The translations under genes and the position numbers were made by a program. DNA of 64,000 nt from Synechococcus sp. HK05 (GTDB taxonomy: Bacteria; Cyanobacteriota; Cyanobacteriia; PCC-6307; Cyanobiaceae), in NCBI RefSeq assembly GCF_019104765.1, contig NZ_JAHRXJ010000012.1, positions 1 to 64,000 of the forward strand, read 5' to 3'. Under the pieces are notes generated by a model. That model was given only the letters and a program-made list of their open reading frames with translations, made no database searches and was not told the origin of the DNA. This document shows, piece after piece, positions 1 through 6,671 of this stretch; position 1 is the first letter of the stretch; every line of letters starts with the position of its first letter.

Positions 1-21
1 CGGCATGCGCTTGCTGAAAAT

Positions 22-279
22 TCAGGTTCCCGGAAGCTGTAGCCGAGACCTGCATACTTGCGCCACGGCAGCATCCATACGGTCAGCCTGCGTTGCGCCG
101 GGGTATGGCGCTGGAGGCAACTGCTTGAGCTGAAGGATCCCGTAGGCCTCAGAGCCGGTGATGCGGCGATTGCTCCATCGAGCACAGACCTCTTGGACCC
201 GGGTACCACTCAGCCCGATCAACAGAGCCAGACTTCCTGCGAGCACGTGTCGTGAAACTGCAACACCACGATGGTGCAA
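22..279 (-). CDS. Possible small exported protein
   Basis: An 85-residue frame read from a TTG at 279 begins with a basic stretch followed by a hydrophobic segment (HVLAGSLALLIGLSG), which looks like a signal peptide. The mature part has two cysteines and no domain I recognise. It follows two other exported-protein frames on the same strand (574-957 and 318-554), so it may be the last gene of a three-gene cluster. The start is uncertain: a GTG at 246 is also in frame. No function can be assigned, and a chance open frame is possible. Confidence 0.3.
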   Translation of the reverse strand: MHHRGVAVSRHVLAGSLALLIGLSGTRVQEVCARWSNRRITGSEAYGILQLKQLPPAPYPGATQADRMDAAVAQVCRSRLQLPGT

Positions 280-317
280 AAGGCATGGTGGATTGTCAGC
301 CGTTGACGCTGCTCCGT

Positions 318-554
318 TCACTCCCGCTCCACCAGCGGAGCCCATTCAGCCTTGATGCCGATATCCGGCACACCCGATTCCTTATTGGTCTTATCCATCC
401 ACTGGGATCGAATGATCCGATACCCCTTGCGCACGCCGCGCAGTCCCGCCGGTGCCTGAGCCGCGGCACAGGATCGACCTCCATCGCGGCAGGGCGAAGG
501 TTCGAGGCTGCAACCCGATGCCAGGAGCAGCAGCATCAGAAGGAGATGTCTCAC
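318..554 (-). CDS. Putative small lipoprotein
   Basis: Read from a GTG at 554, this 78-residue protein starts VRHLLLMLLLLASGCS, a compact lipoprotein signal with a lipobox-like LASGC; the cysteine would be lipidated and the protein membrane-anchored. The GTG lies 19 bases after the stop of the upstream exported protein at 574-957, which favours it over the ATG at 635 inside that gene. The mature part is short and charged and contains no recognised domain. Co-directional spacing suggests co-transcription with 574-957. Confidence 0.5.
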   Translation of the reverse strand: MRHLLLMLLLLASGCSLEPSPCRDGGRSCAAAQAPAGLRGVRKGYRIIRSQWMDKTNKESGVPDIGIKAEWAPLVERE

Positions 555-573
555 CGGATCGGCGGCGCTGCGC

Positions 574-957
574 TCAGTCCGGATTGAACCAGCTGTGCAC
601 CACACCATCACCTGTTGAACCGGGCGTCGTGACAACGGCCAACTGCTGATGACCGCGCCGGTAGTCGTACCGGCAAAAGCCCATGCCCGTTCCGGAGCAG
701 GCGCTCAGGCTCGCCAGGTTGTTCCCGGCGCGTTCTCGCTCAAACAGCAGCGGCTCCTGCTCTGGCTGCGGTGACCACCCGGCAGCAAGCAAATGGGCAT
801 TCACCACGGTGATCGGTTCATTAACCGCCAACGCAGGAGCTTCGGCGGAGTCGCCACCAGATCGGACAGCTTGCGTGAGAGCTAGTGCGGCCACGGCTGC
901 AGAGAGCCCGAACACAAGGCGCCCCCACCATCGCCTGGAGGCTGTTCCTGACGACAT
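574..957 (-). CDS. Exported hypothetical protein
   Basis: A 127-residue protein starting MSSGTASRRWWGRLVFGLSA, with a basic N-terminus and one hydrophobic segment (about residues 12-26) typical of a signal peptide or membrane anchor. The remainder contains two cysteines (SACSG, GFCRY) and the phrase AAGWSPQPEQEPLL. I do not recognise a family. The ATG at 957 puts the signal at the N-terminus; an upstream ATG at 1050 would add a tail and overlap the primase remnant. It is probably the first gene of a small exported-protein cluster running toward position 22. Confidence 0.55.
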   Translation of the reverse strand: MSSGTASRRWWGRLVFGLSAAVAALALTQAVRSGGDSAEAPALAVNEPITVVNAHLLAAGWSPQPEQEPLLFERERAGNNLASLSACSGTGMGFCRYDYRRGHQQLAVVTTPGSTGDGVVHSWFNPD

Positions 958-1030
958 GGCCGCGTGCTCAACGCATCGACTGGATTCCAGCAACAACAGA
1001 CGAAGGCGAGGGTTGAGGCCCGGGTTGTTT

Positions 1031-1190
1031 TCAGATTGGCTCGAGAGCATCGAGCAACGCCTGCAGTTCCGTCTGCGGATCTCGCTGCAACACCGCGATC
1101 ACATCAGGGCTGGTGGCTTCGGCCTGAGCGATGGCAGCGCTGGAGTTTGACGGGAGCTGCCCGGCGAGCAGCCAGAGCTCGGCATGCAAC
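1031..1190 (-). pseudogene. 3' remnant of a second element primase gene
   Basis: The last 30 or so codons are nearly identical to the end of the intact primase at 6672-8321: both finish SPDVIAVLQRDPQTELQALL and stop after DALEPI. DNA identity is very high over 1031-1140 versus 6676-6785, then weakens and is lost near 1190, where LAGQLPS still aligns with LADQLPG. Everything upstream (zinc finger, TOPRIM) is missing and an IS3-type fragment follows. This marks a degraded second copy of the replication module, or an older element at the same locus. Confidence 0.8.
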
Positions 1191-1235
1191 ACCTTGGTTT
1201 GATCCGGCATACGAAGGCGCCTCTGAATCAACCGT

Positions 1236-1460
1236 TAGCTCCATGCAGCAGGAGCAGCCCCACCACTCCTGCAAGGCGTTGGGGCAACCGTTGGGCTTCT
1301 GCGAAGCGGTTGAACTCCGGGCCGTTGTCCATCCACAGATGAGTGGGCAGTGGGTAGAGCTTGGGCAGCTCGCTCTTGCCTCAACGATGACGTAATCGCT
1401 CGCGCCGACGCGGGAGAGGGCGGCCCAGCTCCTCCTCCTGCCAGAGCTGTTGCACGCCGA
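1236..1460 (-). pseudogene. IS3-family transposase (OrfB-like) remnant
   Basis: On the minus strand two pieces in different frames recall an IS3-type DDE transposase. Near 1455-1390 a frame reads VQQLWQEEELGRPLPRRRER and then hits a stop, like the 'LYREEGL..RR' segment before the catalytic domain. Near 1340-1275 another frame reads LWMDNGPEFNRFAEAQRL, containing the DNGPEF motif around the second catalytic Asp. The core between them and the end are missing. No terminal inverted repeats were found. This is a dead fragment next to the broken primase. Confidence 0.6.
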
Positions 1461-1691
1461 GCTCAGGACGCTTCTCAGGCGGACGTGGTTCTCAGGTCAG
1501 GTCAGTGTTAAGAAGTGTCTGAGAATGTTGGCGGCACCCGGGTTATGTAGCCCAGCGAACGACAACCCTGCGCACTTGGGCTGATGATTCCCTTGTAGCA
1601 ACCGCTACCAAGACGTTCACCCCGCATCCGCGGGGCGCAGTTCGATCCAGGCCATGGAACGGGGACCTGGACTTACCTGTGGATCACAACC

Positions 1692-1793
1692 ATGACCCTC
1701 ACCTATCGCGGCCAGAAGTACCAGCAGAACAAGCAAGCTGCTCCTCTGCAGCACCCTGTTCTTGCCTACCGCGGCGTTTCCTACAAGAAGTGA
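1692..1793 (+). CDS. DUF4278 family small protein
   Basis: A 33-residue protein, MTLTYRGQKYQQNKQ... ending LAYRGVSYKK, with two copies of the YRG-x-x-Y signature typical of the short cyanobacterial DUF4278 proteins, whose function is unknown. The ATG at 1692 is the only sensible start. A rho-independent terminator follows 23 bases after the stop, so it is probably a monocistronic gene. It lies in the gene-poor accessory region. Confidence 0.8.
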   Translation: MTLTYRGQKYQQNKQAAPLQHPVLAYRGVSYKK

Positions 1794-1816
1794 TCACCCT
1801 GATCGAATGATCACAG

Positions 1817-1840
1817 AGCCCCGCCGAGGCGGGGCTTTTT
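1817..1840 (+). terminator. Rho-independent terminator after the DUF4278 gene
   Basis: Stem AGCCCCGCC / GGCGGGGCT with a tight loop, followed by a run of five T (1836-1840). Confidence 0.85.
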
Positions 1841-2022
1841 CATGCCCGTGCTTGGACCCACTCCTGCAGCAGTTGTTGCGGATCCACGCCCTCGAGCAGT
1901 TCATTCGGCACAAGCACCAGCCCGCAGCATCGGCACCTGCGCGATGGCGTAGTCAGGGTCCATCGCACCGGCTGAATGCTGCAGCGCTCCAGATCGCAGA
2001 AGAACACAGAGAAGCCAGCCAT
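1840..2022 (-). CDS. Doubtful 60-residue hypothetical protein
   Basis: Frame starting MAGFSVFFCDLERCSIQPVR with a CRCCG cysteine cluster and an acidic, leucine-rich tail (LLEGVDPQQLLQEWVQ). The composition looks protein-like, and its stop meets the terminator of the facing DUF4278 gene. No family is recognised and the call is weak. Confidence 0.22.
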   Translation of the reverse strand: MAGFSVFFCDLERCSIQPVRWTLTTPSRRCRCCGLVLVPNELLEGVDPQQLLQEWVQARA

Positions 2023-2124
2023 CCAGATCCAAGGGGAAAGAGGGGCCCGCGCTGCGCGCTAGAGCGAATGAGGGGTGAGGCCCTCTGCCGGCTGGATAAA
2101 AAGCACGACTCCTTCATGGCCTAG

Positions 2125-2343
2125 GTGACGACCACAGTGCAAGATGAATTCAGGATTTCAGCACCGTTGGCCGGGTTGCAACCGTTGAGGTTTCGTGAAT
2201 CAAGCAGAGAGCAAGCCATGCATGACAGATTCTTGGGATATACAAAGATTTCCAAAGCAAGTGATGAATATTTGTACTGCAGTAGCGATCCCTACACGGA
2301 TGACGTCGTTAGCGGCCAATGCTTAAGTGCATGGATCGCTTGA
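2125..2343 (+). CDS. Doubtful 72-residue hypothetical protein
   Basis: Open frame from a GTG at 2125; an ATG at 2218 would give about 41 residues (MHDRFLGYTKISKASDEYLY). No recognisable motif and no clear ribosome binding site. Listed because the following genes lie on the same strand. Confidence 0.22.
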   Translation: MTTTVQDEFRISAPLAGLQPLRFRESSREQAMHDRFLGYTKISKASDEYLYCSSDPYTDDVVSGQCLSAWIA

Positions 2344-2386
2344 GTTGGCAAGCGTGGCAATCCCCCAATCTTCAGTTCGTGATGCC

Positions 2387-2626
2387 ATGACTACGCAGTA
2401 TCAGAACCCTCTATTGGCGACAATGGTTCATCATGAGACACCCTATCGCGGGCAATGGACCATTGTGAAAGAAACCAGTCTCCAGTACGTTGCCAGACAT
2501 GAAGTGGAGCAACCTCAGGGCCAACGCAAGCTCGTTGAACACATATCACTGAAGTCACTCGATGAGGCAGAAGCGTTCTCCATTTATCTATGCAGTCATG
2601 GCTGGAGCCGGCAGCGTCAGGCCTGA
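2387..2626 (+). CDS. Small hypothetical protein with G-W signature
   Basis: A 79-residue protein starting MTTQYQNPLLATMVHHETPY, with the core YRGQWTIVKETSLQYVARHE and a C-terminal helix (SLDEAEAFSIYLCSHGW). I do not recognise a family. The central Gly-x-Trp followed by a beta-strand pattern recalls other small proteins in this region (3064-3348, 5095-5307, 5432-5680). It lies directly upstream of the gamma-glutamylcyclotransferase-like gene and may be co-transcribed with it. The ATG at 2387 was preferred over 2327 because the upstream residues look non-coding. Confidence 0.5.
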   Translation: MTTQYQNPLLATMVHHETPYRGQWTIVKETSLQYVARHEVEQPQGQRKLVEHISLKSLDEAEAFSIYLCSHGWSRQRQA

Positions 2627-2631
2627 TCGAC

Positions 2632-2988
2632 GTGGGTAATCATCCAGTTCATCTCCTGTTCTCCTATGGGACGTTGCAACAAGAGCATGTGCAGATCAGC
2701 ACCTTTGGCAGGCCCCTGAACGGTCGCGCAGATGGCATTATCGGCTACATCGTGACAAGCCTGAAAATTACGGATCCTGAAGTCATCCAGATCAGTGGCC
2801 AGGTGAATCACCCCATGATTCGAGCGACGGGTAATGTCCGTCATCGCGTTCCAGGGACTGTGTTCGAACTAACAGATGAGGACTTAAGCAAAGCTGACGC
2901 CTATGAGGTGGAAGCATACGTGCGCGTTCAAGCGCCTTTGGAATCGGGCGGCAGAGCCTGGGTCTACATCGAACGTGAAGACAAATAG
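2632..2988 (+). CDS. Gamma-glutamylcyclotransferase / AIG2-like family protein
   Basis: About 118 residues with the family's N-terminal signature HLLFSYGTLQQ, the conserved Gly-Arg segment (STFGRPLNGRADGIIGY), the central VPGTVFELTDEDLSKADAYE, and a closing beta-strand (RAWVYIE). The acidic residue in the ADAYE segment matches the expected catalytic Glu region. Such enzymes cleave gamma-glutamyl or related amide bonds to form pyroglutamate; the substrate here is unknown. The GTG at 2632 puts the YGTL motif near the N-terminus, as is usual, and avoids overlap with the upstream gene; an ATG at 2590 is the alternative. A moderately unusual gene for an element-flanking region. Confidence 0.75.
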   Translation: MGNHPVHLLFSYGTLQQEHVQISTFGRPLNGRADGIIGYIVTSLKITDPEVIQISGQVNHPMIRATGNVRHRVPGTVFELTDEDLSKADAYEVEAYVRVQAPLESGGRAWVYIEREDK

Positions 2989-3063
2989 GATCCACACGCA
3001 GACCGCGATCCCAACGCAGAGCTTAAATTAACTGGCACGCATTCCATGCCTAGGCAGGCTGGG

Positions 3064-3348
3064 ATGAGTAGCGCACACCCAATGTTTCGACTGGAAGAAT
3101 GTGTCAATGGACAATGGCATTTGGTAGGCCAGAACGTTTATCGAACCCGTTTGCGGGCCATGACAGCCGCTCGAACGCGCACAGCAAGGCACGGAACAAG
3201 CCATCGCGTGCTTGATTTGACCGAGCACGCCGTGGCCGACTACATCGACGCCGGCAGCGTCTCCAAGAGCCATTACCGCTATCTGCGCTGCGGAACACTT
3301 GGCGAGCTCGATCATGAGGCCACCGAGTCAACTGAGCAATGCAACTAA
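3064..3348 (+). CDS. Small hypothetical protein (G-W / R-V-D type)
   Basis: About 94 residues from the ATG at 3064 (ATGs at 3046 and 3082 are also in frame). The core reads MFRLEECVNGQWHLVGQNVY, then an Arg/Ala-rich helix (RLRAMTAARTRTARHG), then SHRVLDLTEHAV. The order beta-strand, G-x-W, R/A-rich helix, R-V-x-D is shared with 5095-5307 and 5432-5680. No known domain name can be given. The composition supports a real gene. Confidence 0.5.
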   Translation: MSSAHPMFRLEECVNGQWHLVGQNVYRTRLRAMTAARTRTARHGTSHRVLDLTEHAVADYIDAGSVSKSHYRYLRCGTLGELDHEATESTEQCN

Positions 3349-4104
3349 CGCTGGAGGGGCGATCTGTCGTGCTACACGCACATGCCAGCTGGCAATCCGC
3401 TCAGCGGCCGACCGGATCAACACCACGGCGCTGGCGTCGGCCTTATGCGAGCGGAATATCCTGGTTAGCGACCCATACGCGCCGCCGCAAGTGTTGCTGC
3501 GGAGCAGATCAAGACGACAAAGAGAATTTCCATACCAGGCAAGACGATGAAACAACAAAGCTCGGCGGTCCATGGCGCAATGACGATGGCCGCCGGGACA
3601 ATTCAATCGAAACCCAGTCATTCAGTGTCTGATGTCGCAATCACTACTGTGCAGTGGTGATCATTGATGCGCGCCGTTGAGTATCAATACCCAAAATCGG
3701 CCACATTGTCCACACTGAACTTACACACGTTATTCATGACCTTCAGAATTCAGTGATTGCTTTTGACCTATGGGATACATCGCTGTCGCAATGACCTGTT
3801 GGCTATCTGCCATCGCAGCCGAACGGCTGACGTCATATCCGACGAAGAACCAGAAAGACACAGATCCACTCGGAGGGTCCTCCCTCGCTGATCAGCGCTG
3901 CCTTTACTGGGATGCACTCAATCGCAACAGCTATTAGCTCTTCGCATTGCTGGCACACGGACAATCTTAACCGTTGAACTCAGAGAAAAGTATCGACAAC
4001 TGCAATTACCACCTGAATCACAGCCTTCGATGGACGAATGGTTCTTCCGGATCATTCAATTACAATCACGCCACGCTCTGGCAGGATTCCAGCTGGTCGA
4101 CGCC
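3349..4104. other. Gene-poor interval
   Basis: This 750-base stretch shows frames on both strands (for example 3328-3621 minus and 3339-3632 plus) whose composition does not look like protein, plus one weak small ORF at 3770-3937. It is AT-richer than the core. No repeats, RNA genes or terminators were seen. It may be decayed sequence and may contain the promoter of the regulator at 4105. Confidence 0.5.
3770..3937 (+). CDS. Possible 55-residue peptide
   Basis: ATG at 3770 opens MGYIAVAMTCWLSAIAAERL, a hydrophobic start, followed by a polar tail and a stop at 3935. No family recognised; it could be a chance frame. Confidence 0.22.
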   Translation: MGYIAVAMTCWLSAIAAERLTSYPTKNQKDTDPLGGSSLADQRCLYWDALNRNSY

Positions 4105-4920
4105 ATGACACCTCCCCAAACGACGTCGATCCGAGTCCTGCTAGTTGATCTTGAAGAACCGATCCATGAGGAACTACCAACCCGACTCATCAAGCTTGGG
4201 TACAGTGTTCTCATCACGAATCGCCTTGCCGACGCATTGCGATTGCTAAGACTGACCGAACCAGATCTGATCATCCTCGATGGCCAGCAATGGCTATGTC
4301 ATCTGATGGCATTGCGGCAGCATTCCAATAAACCCCTCATTCTCCTGAAATCAAACCATGATCTCGCGGAACGAGTAACAGCACTCCAGCTGGGATCTGA
4401 TGACGTTCTGATCAAGCCTTTCAGCGTAAGGGAGCTGGAAGCACGGATCCGAGCTGTGCTCAGGCGGATCCCCAGTAGAGCAAAAGGGGCTGCCCCCCCA
4501 GCGGAACAGCCGCTGCCGCATTCACTCATTCTTGGAGAGTTACATCTCGATCTTGAGCGTCGCCAGGCCTGGCGGGGGCAGCAACGGATCAGACTGACTG
4601 GACTGGAGTGCAAACTGCTCGAAGCGCTCATCTGCAGGGCAGGGGAAACGCTCAGCCGCAGGGAGCTTGTGCAACTCGTGTGGGGGTTTGACTCAGAATT
4701 TGTATCAGTTCGCAGACTTGTAGATTCTGCGGTATCACGCCTGAGAGCCAAGCTTGAGGTTGATCCAGACAACCCTGAGTTAATACTCACCATCCGCGGC
4801 GTGGGCTACATGTTTCGACGGTTACAGCGTCAGCCGGAGGGCGGCCCGCAAGCTGGAGACGATGATGTCATCGACCTCGATGCCTGGCGAGCACGTCAAT
4901 GGGGCCTTCCACCTCCATAG
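4105..4920 (+). CDS. OmpR-family response regulator
   Basis: A 271-residue regulator with an N-terminal receiver (IRVLLVDLEE... with phospho-acceptor Asp59 in LIILD and conserved Lys104 in VLIKPF) and a C-terminal winged-helix DNA-binding domain (LTGLECKLLEALICRAGETL, RRLVDSAVSRLRAKLE, IRGVGYMFR). The pocket has one rather than two acidic residues after the first strand, so phosphorylation chemistry may be altered. The C-terminal tail is acidic. An ATG at 4030 would add 25 residues before the receiver; the later start matches family architecture. No histidine kinase lies nearby, so it is an orphan regulator in an accessory region, and its targets are unknown. Confidence 0.85.
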   Translation: MTPPQTTSIRVLLVDLEEPIHEELPTRLIKLGYSVLITNRLADALRLLRLTEPDLIILDGQQWLCHLMALRQHSNKPLILLKSNHDLAERVTALQLGSDDVLIKPFSVRELEARIRAVLRRIPSRAKGAAPPAEQPLPHSLILGELHLDLERRQAWRGQQRIRLTGLECKLLEALICRAGETLSRRELVQLVWGFDSEFVSVRRLVDSAVSRLRAKLEVDPDNPELILTIRGVGYMFRRLQRQPEGGPQAGDDDVIDLDAWRARQWGLPPP

Positions 4921-5004
4921 GTTGCTGTCGCAGGCGAGCAGGAAATCGACACATGGGCTACCGATCGCACCGAAAATCCAGAATTTTCGTGTGATTCTGA
5001 GCTG

Positions 5005-5103
5005 ATGGAACGCACAGACCTATTGATCGCGGTTTTTGCTTTTGGGGCGGCCGTGTCGACCCTGCTGGCTTGGATGTTTGCATCCCTGCGGCAGTCACCT
5101 TAA
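5005..5103 (+). CDS. 32-residue single-span membrane peptide
   Basis: ATG at 5005 gives MERTDLLIAVFAFGAAVSTL followed by LAWMFASLRQSP: an acidic start, one hydrophobic segment of about 19 residues, and a short basic tail. This is the profile of a small single-pass membrane protein. There is no family match. It is downstream of the OmpR-type regulator on the same strand and its end overlaps by nine bases the end of the opposing frame at 5095-5307. Confidence 0.42.
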   Translation: MERTDLLIAVFAFGAAVSTLLAWMFASLRQSP

Positions 5104-5307
5104 TAGCAGTGATCCACGCTCGGATAGCGTTGTCCGCCGACTCGCAGAGACCAGCGCCATCACTCGCATGCACGAAGGATCAACAATTCTGTAATGGCGT
5201 CCATCAGAGCAAGACCTCAGTTGAGCTTCCTGATAGGCCCAGTACTCCTGTGTGGCATGGCCGATGGGTTTCCATCCATCGGGATAAAGGCTTTCGATGA
5301 CGAACAT
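5095..5307 (-). CDS. Small hypothetical protein (G-W / R-V-D type)
   Basis: A 70-residue protein starting MFVIESLYPDGWKPIGHATQ, then a polar helix with Ala, then GRHYRIVDPSCMRVMALVSA. The plan beta-strand, G-W, helix, R-I-V-D is the same as in 3064-3348 and 5432-5680. The function is unknown. The first half has clear protein-like composition; the last 15 residues are less convincing. Confidence 0.45.
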   Translation of the reverse strand: MFVIESLYPDGWKPIGHATQEYWAYQEAQLRSCSDGRHYRIVDPSCMRVMALVSASRRTTLSERGSLLLR

Positions 5308-5431
5308 GGCAATGGCCTGATCTCATCCCATCGAAAAGGTGATCAGAGATCTGTCACAGAAGTACTAGGTTTCTTTTGGGATCGACCCAGCTATGACATT
5401 AATGAAGGTAGTGATGGCAACAGAATCCAGC

Positions 5432-5680
5432 TTATGTCCATGGTTCAAGACCATAATGCGGACGTCTGGTCACCCTGCTGTTGATTGGACAGCAAAACCC
5501 CAGCTCTGCCGCAAAGGCTGTTTCCAACACCGCTCCACTTTGTGCGGCGACGACTCGATAGTCGTGACCCGATCGCCTGCAGTTCCGCCTGGCTGTTCGC
5601 CGAGCATTCCAGATGGAATGACGCACAACAGTGTCCACCCACAGACCTGTGAACACGTCGCGACGTTGGATGATGATCAT
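5432..5680 (-). CDS. Small hypothetical protein (G-W / R-V-D type)
   Basis: An 82-residue frame starting MIIIQRRDVFTGLWVDTVVR, then an Arg-rich helix (NARRTARRNCRRSG) and HDYRVVAAQSGAVLE. It shares the layout of the two neighbours at 3064-3348 and 5095-5307, including the G-x-W pair and the YRVV segment. Residues after about 58 look less conserved-like. No known family is recognised. Confidence 0.42.
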   Translation of the reverse strand: MIIIQRRDVFTGLWVDTVVRHSIWNARRTARRNCRRSGHDYRVVAAQSGAVLETAFAAELGFCCPINSRVTRRPHYGLEPWT

Positions 5681-5807
5681 GGCTTAAGCATGGGTTTGAT
5701 TCAGTCAGATTCACACCAAACCACCCATTAAGCTCCAAAAGGACTGATCAGCTTTGGGATCAGCCAACCAGGCGACAAACAAGTGCCTGCACCCAGACAA
5801 ACTGTTT

Positions 5808-6017
5808 TCATTGCGACACTGCAGGTGCTATCAGCCATCGAGCTTCTCCACATCCACCCGGAACAAGCTGAAAAGCGCAGAGCAGAAGTGCTAGCAGCTG
5901 GTAGGTGCGCCACTCTCCATGACCGCTGCGCAGCTCAACGCCGATCCGTCTTCTTTGAGTGCTGAACCCAGCGAGCTGACTGCAGCCTCGAAGCAGCACG
6001 ACATCACTGATTGGCAT
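5808..6017 (-). CDS. Doubtful 69-residue hypothetical protein
   Basis: Frame with a plausible core, VELRSGHGEWRTYQLLALLL, followed by VPGGCGEARWLIAP. The composition is protein-like in the second half. No family, and no clear ribosome binding site. Confidence 0.3.
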   Translation of the reverse strand: MPISDVVLLRGCSQLAGFSTQRRRIGVELRSGHGEWRTYQLLALLLCAFQLVPGGCGEARWLIAPAVSQ

Positions 6018-6220
6018 GACTGATTCACACCGGTCGCTGTAGGGGTACGCAAGCTGTATTCCTCCAGCACGGTTAGGTCAGCTCGTTCGACCGGGGCACC
6101 GAACGACTCAACAGCTCATATTTGTGATGATTGCTACGAATACCGCGATTACCCCCAGACGGGGTCTTGCGCTGTGCCTTTGCGATGCAGTCGGATAGAG
6201 ACTGCCATGAGAAGGCATAG

Positions 6221-6469
6221 ATGACCACACCCACCTATACGAGCCCCTTGACGATTGACGAACTGGAGGCCAGCTACCCCACGTATTGCAAGGCGCTGCG
6301 CATCCTGGTCCGTGACGGCGTGAGCGAAAACAAAGCCAGGCGAACGGTCTGCTGGAGTCGGCTCGCCACACTGCATGGGTGCCTACCGCGGCGATACCGA
6401 GATCCCCAACAGCTCTTCTTTCTCCTGAGACGTGAGCAGATCGCCAGCCTGAGCCGCTCCGAGCACTGA
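6221..6469 (+). CDS. DUF3136-like small protein
   Basis: An 82-residue protein starting MTTPTYTSPLTIDELEASYP, then TYCKALRILVRDGVSENKAR, RTVCWSRLATLHGCLPRRYR and DPQQLFFLLRREQ. From memory this pattern (ELEASYP..Y.KALR, TVCW.RL..LH.CLP..Y..P) fits the DUF3136 family of marine picocyanobacteria, of unknown function. It is the last gene before the replication module of the integrated element and faces it convergently. Confidence 0.65.
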   Translation: MTTPTYTSPLTIDELEASYPTYCKALRILVRDGVSENKARRTVCWSRLATLHGCLPRRYRDPQQLFFLLRREQIASLSRSEH

Positions 6470-6671
6470 CCACCGTGGGCCAGACGAATTTGCCTATTCG
6501 GCAGCGTTTGCCTCGATCTGAACTGATCCTGAGGACTGTGCCTGGCGACCTGGAGCACCAGATCGAGCGCCTGCTTCCTAAACCAAAGGTGATGAGCTTT
6601 TGAAAGTTGGCTGAAGCTGCGGGAGCCAGACAGCAGCAAGACAACGAGCCGTCACCACAGCGATCGCGGCT

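Noticed and set aside
3328-3632. Overlapping frames on both strands
   Set aside because: Both have Arg/Cys/Ser-biased composition with no motif; neither looks like a protein.
6085-6104. GTTCG/CGAAC inverted repeat that looked like a tRNA T-arm
   Set aside because: Only a five-base stem with no acceptor or anticodon arm around it.
1-6600. Search for a second copy of the tRNA-Lys 3' end (attL)
   Set aside because: No copy of the T-arm/acceptor sequence was found by eye left of 20740, so the left boundary of the element is not assigned and may lie outside the window.
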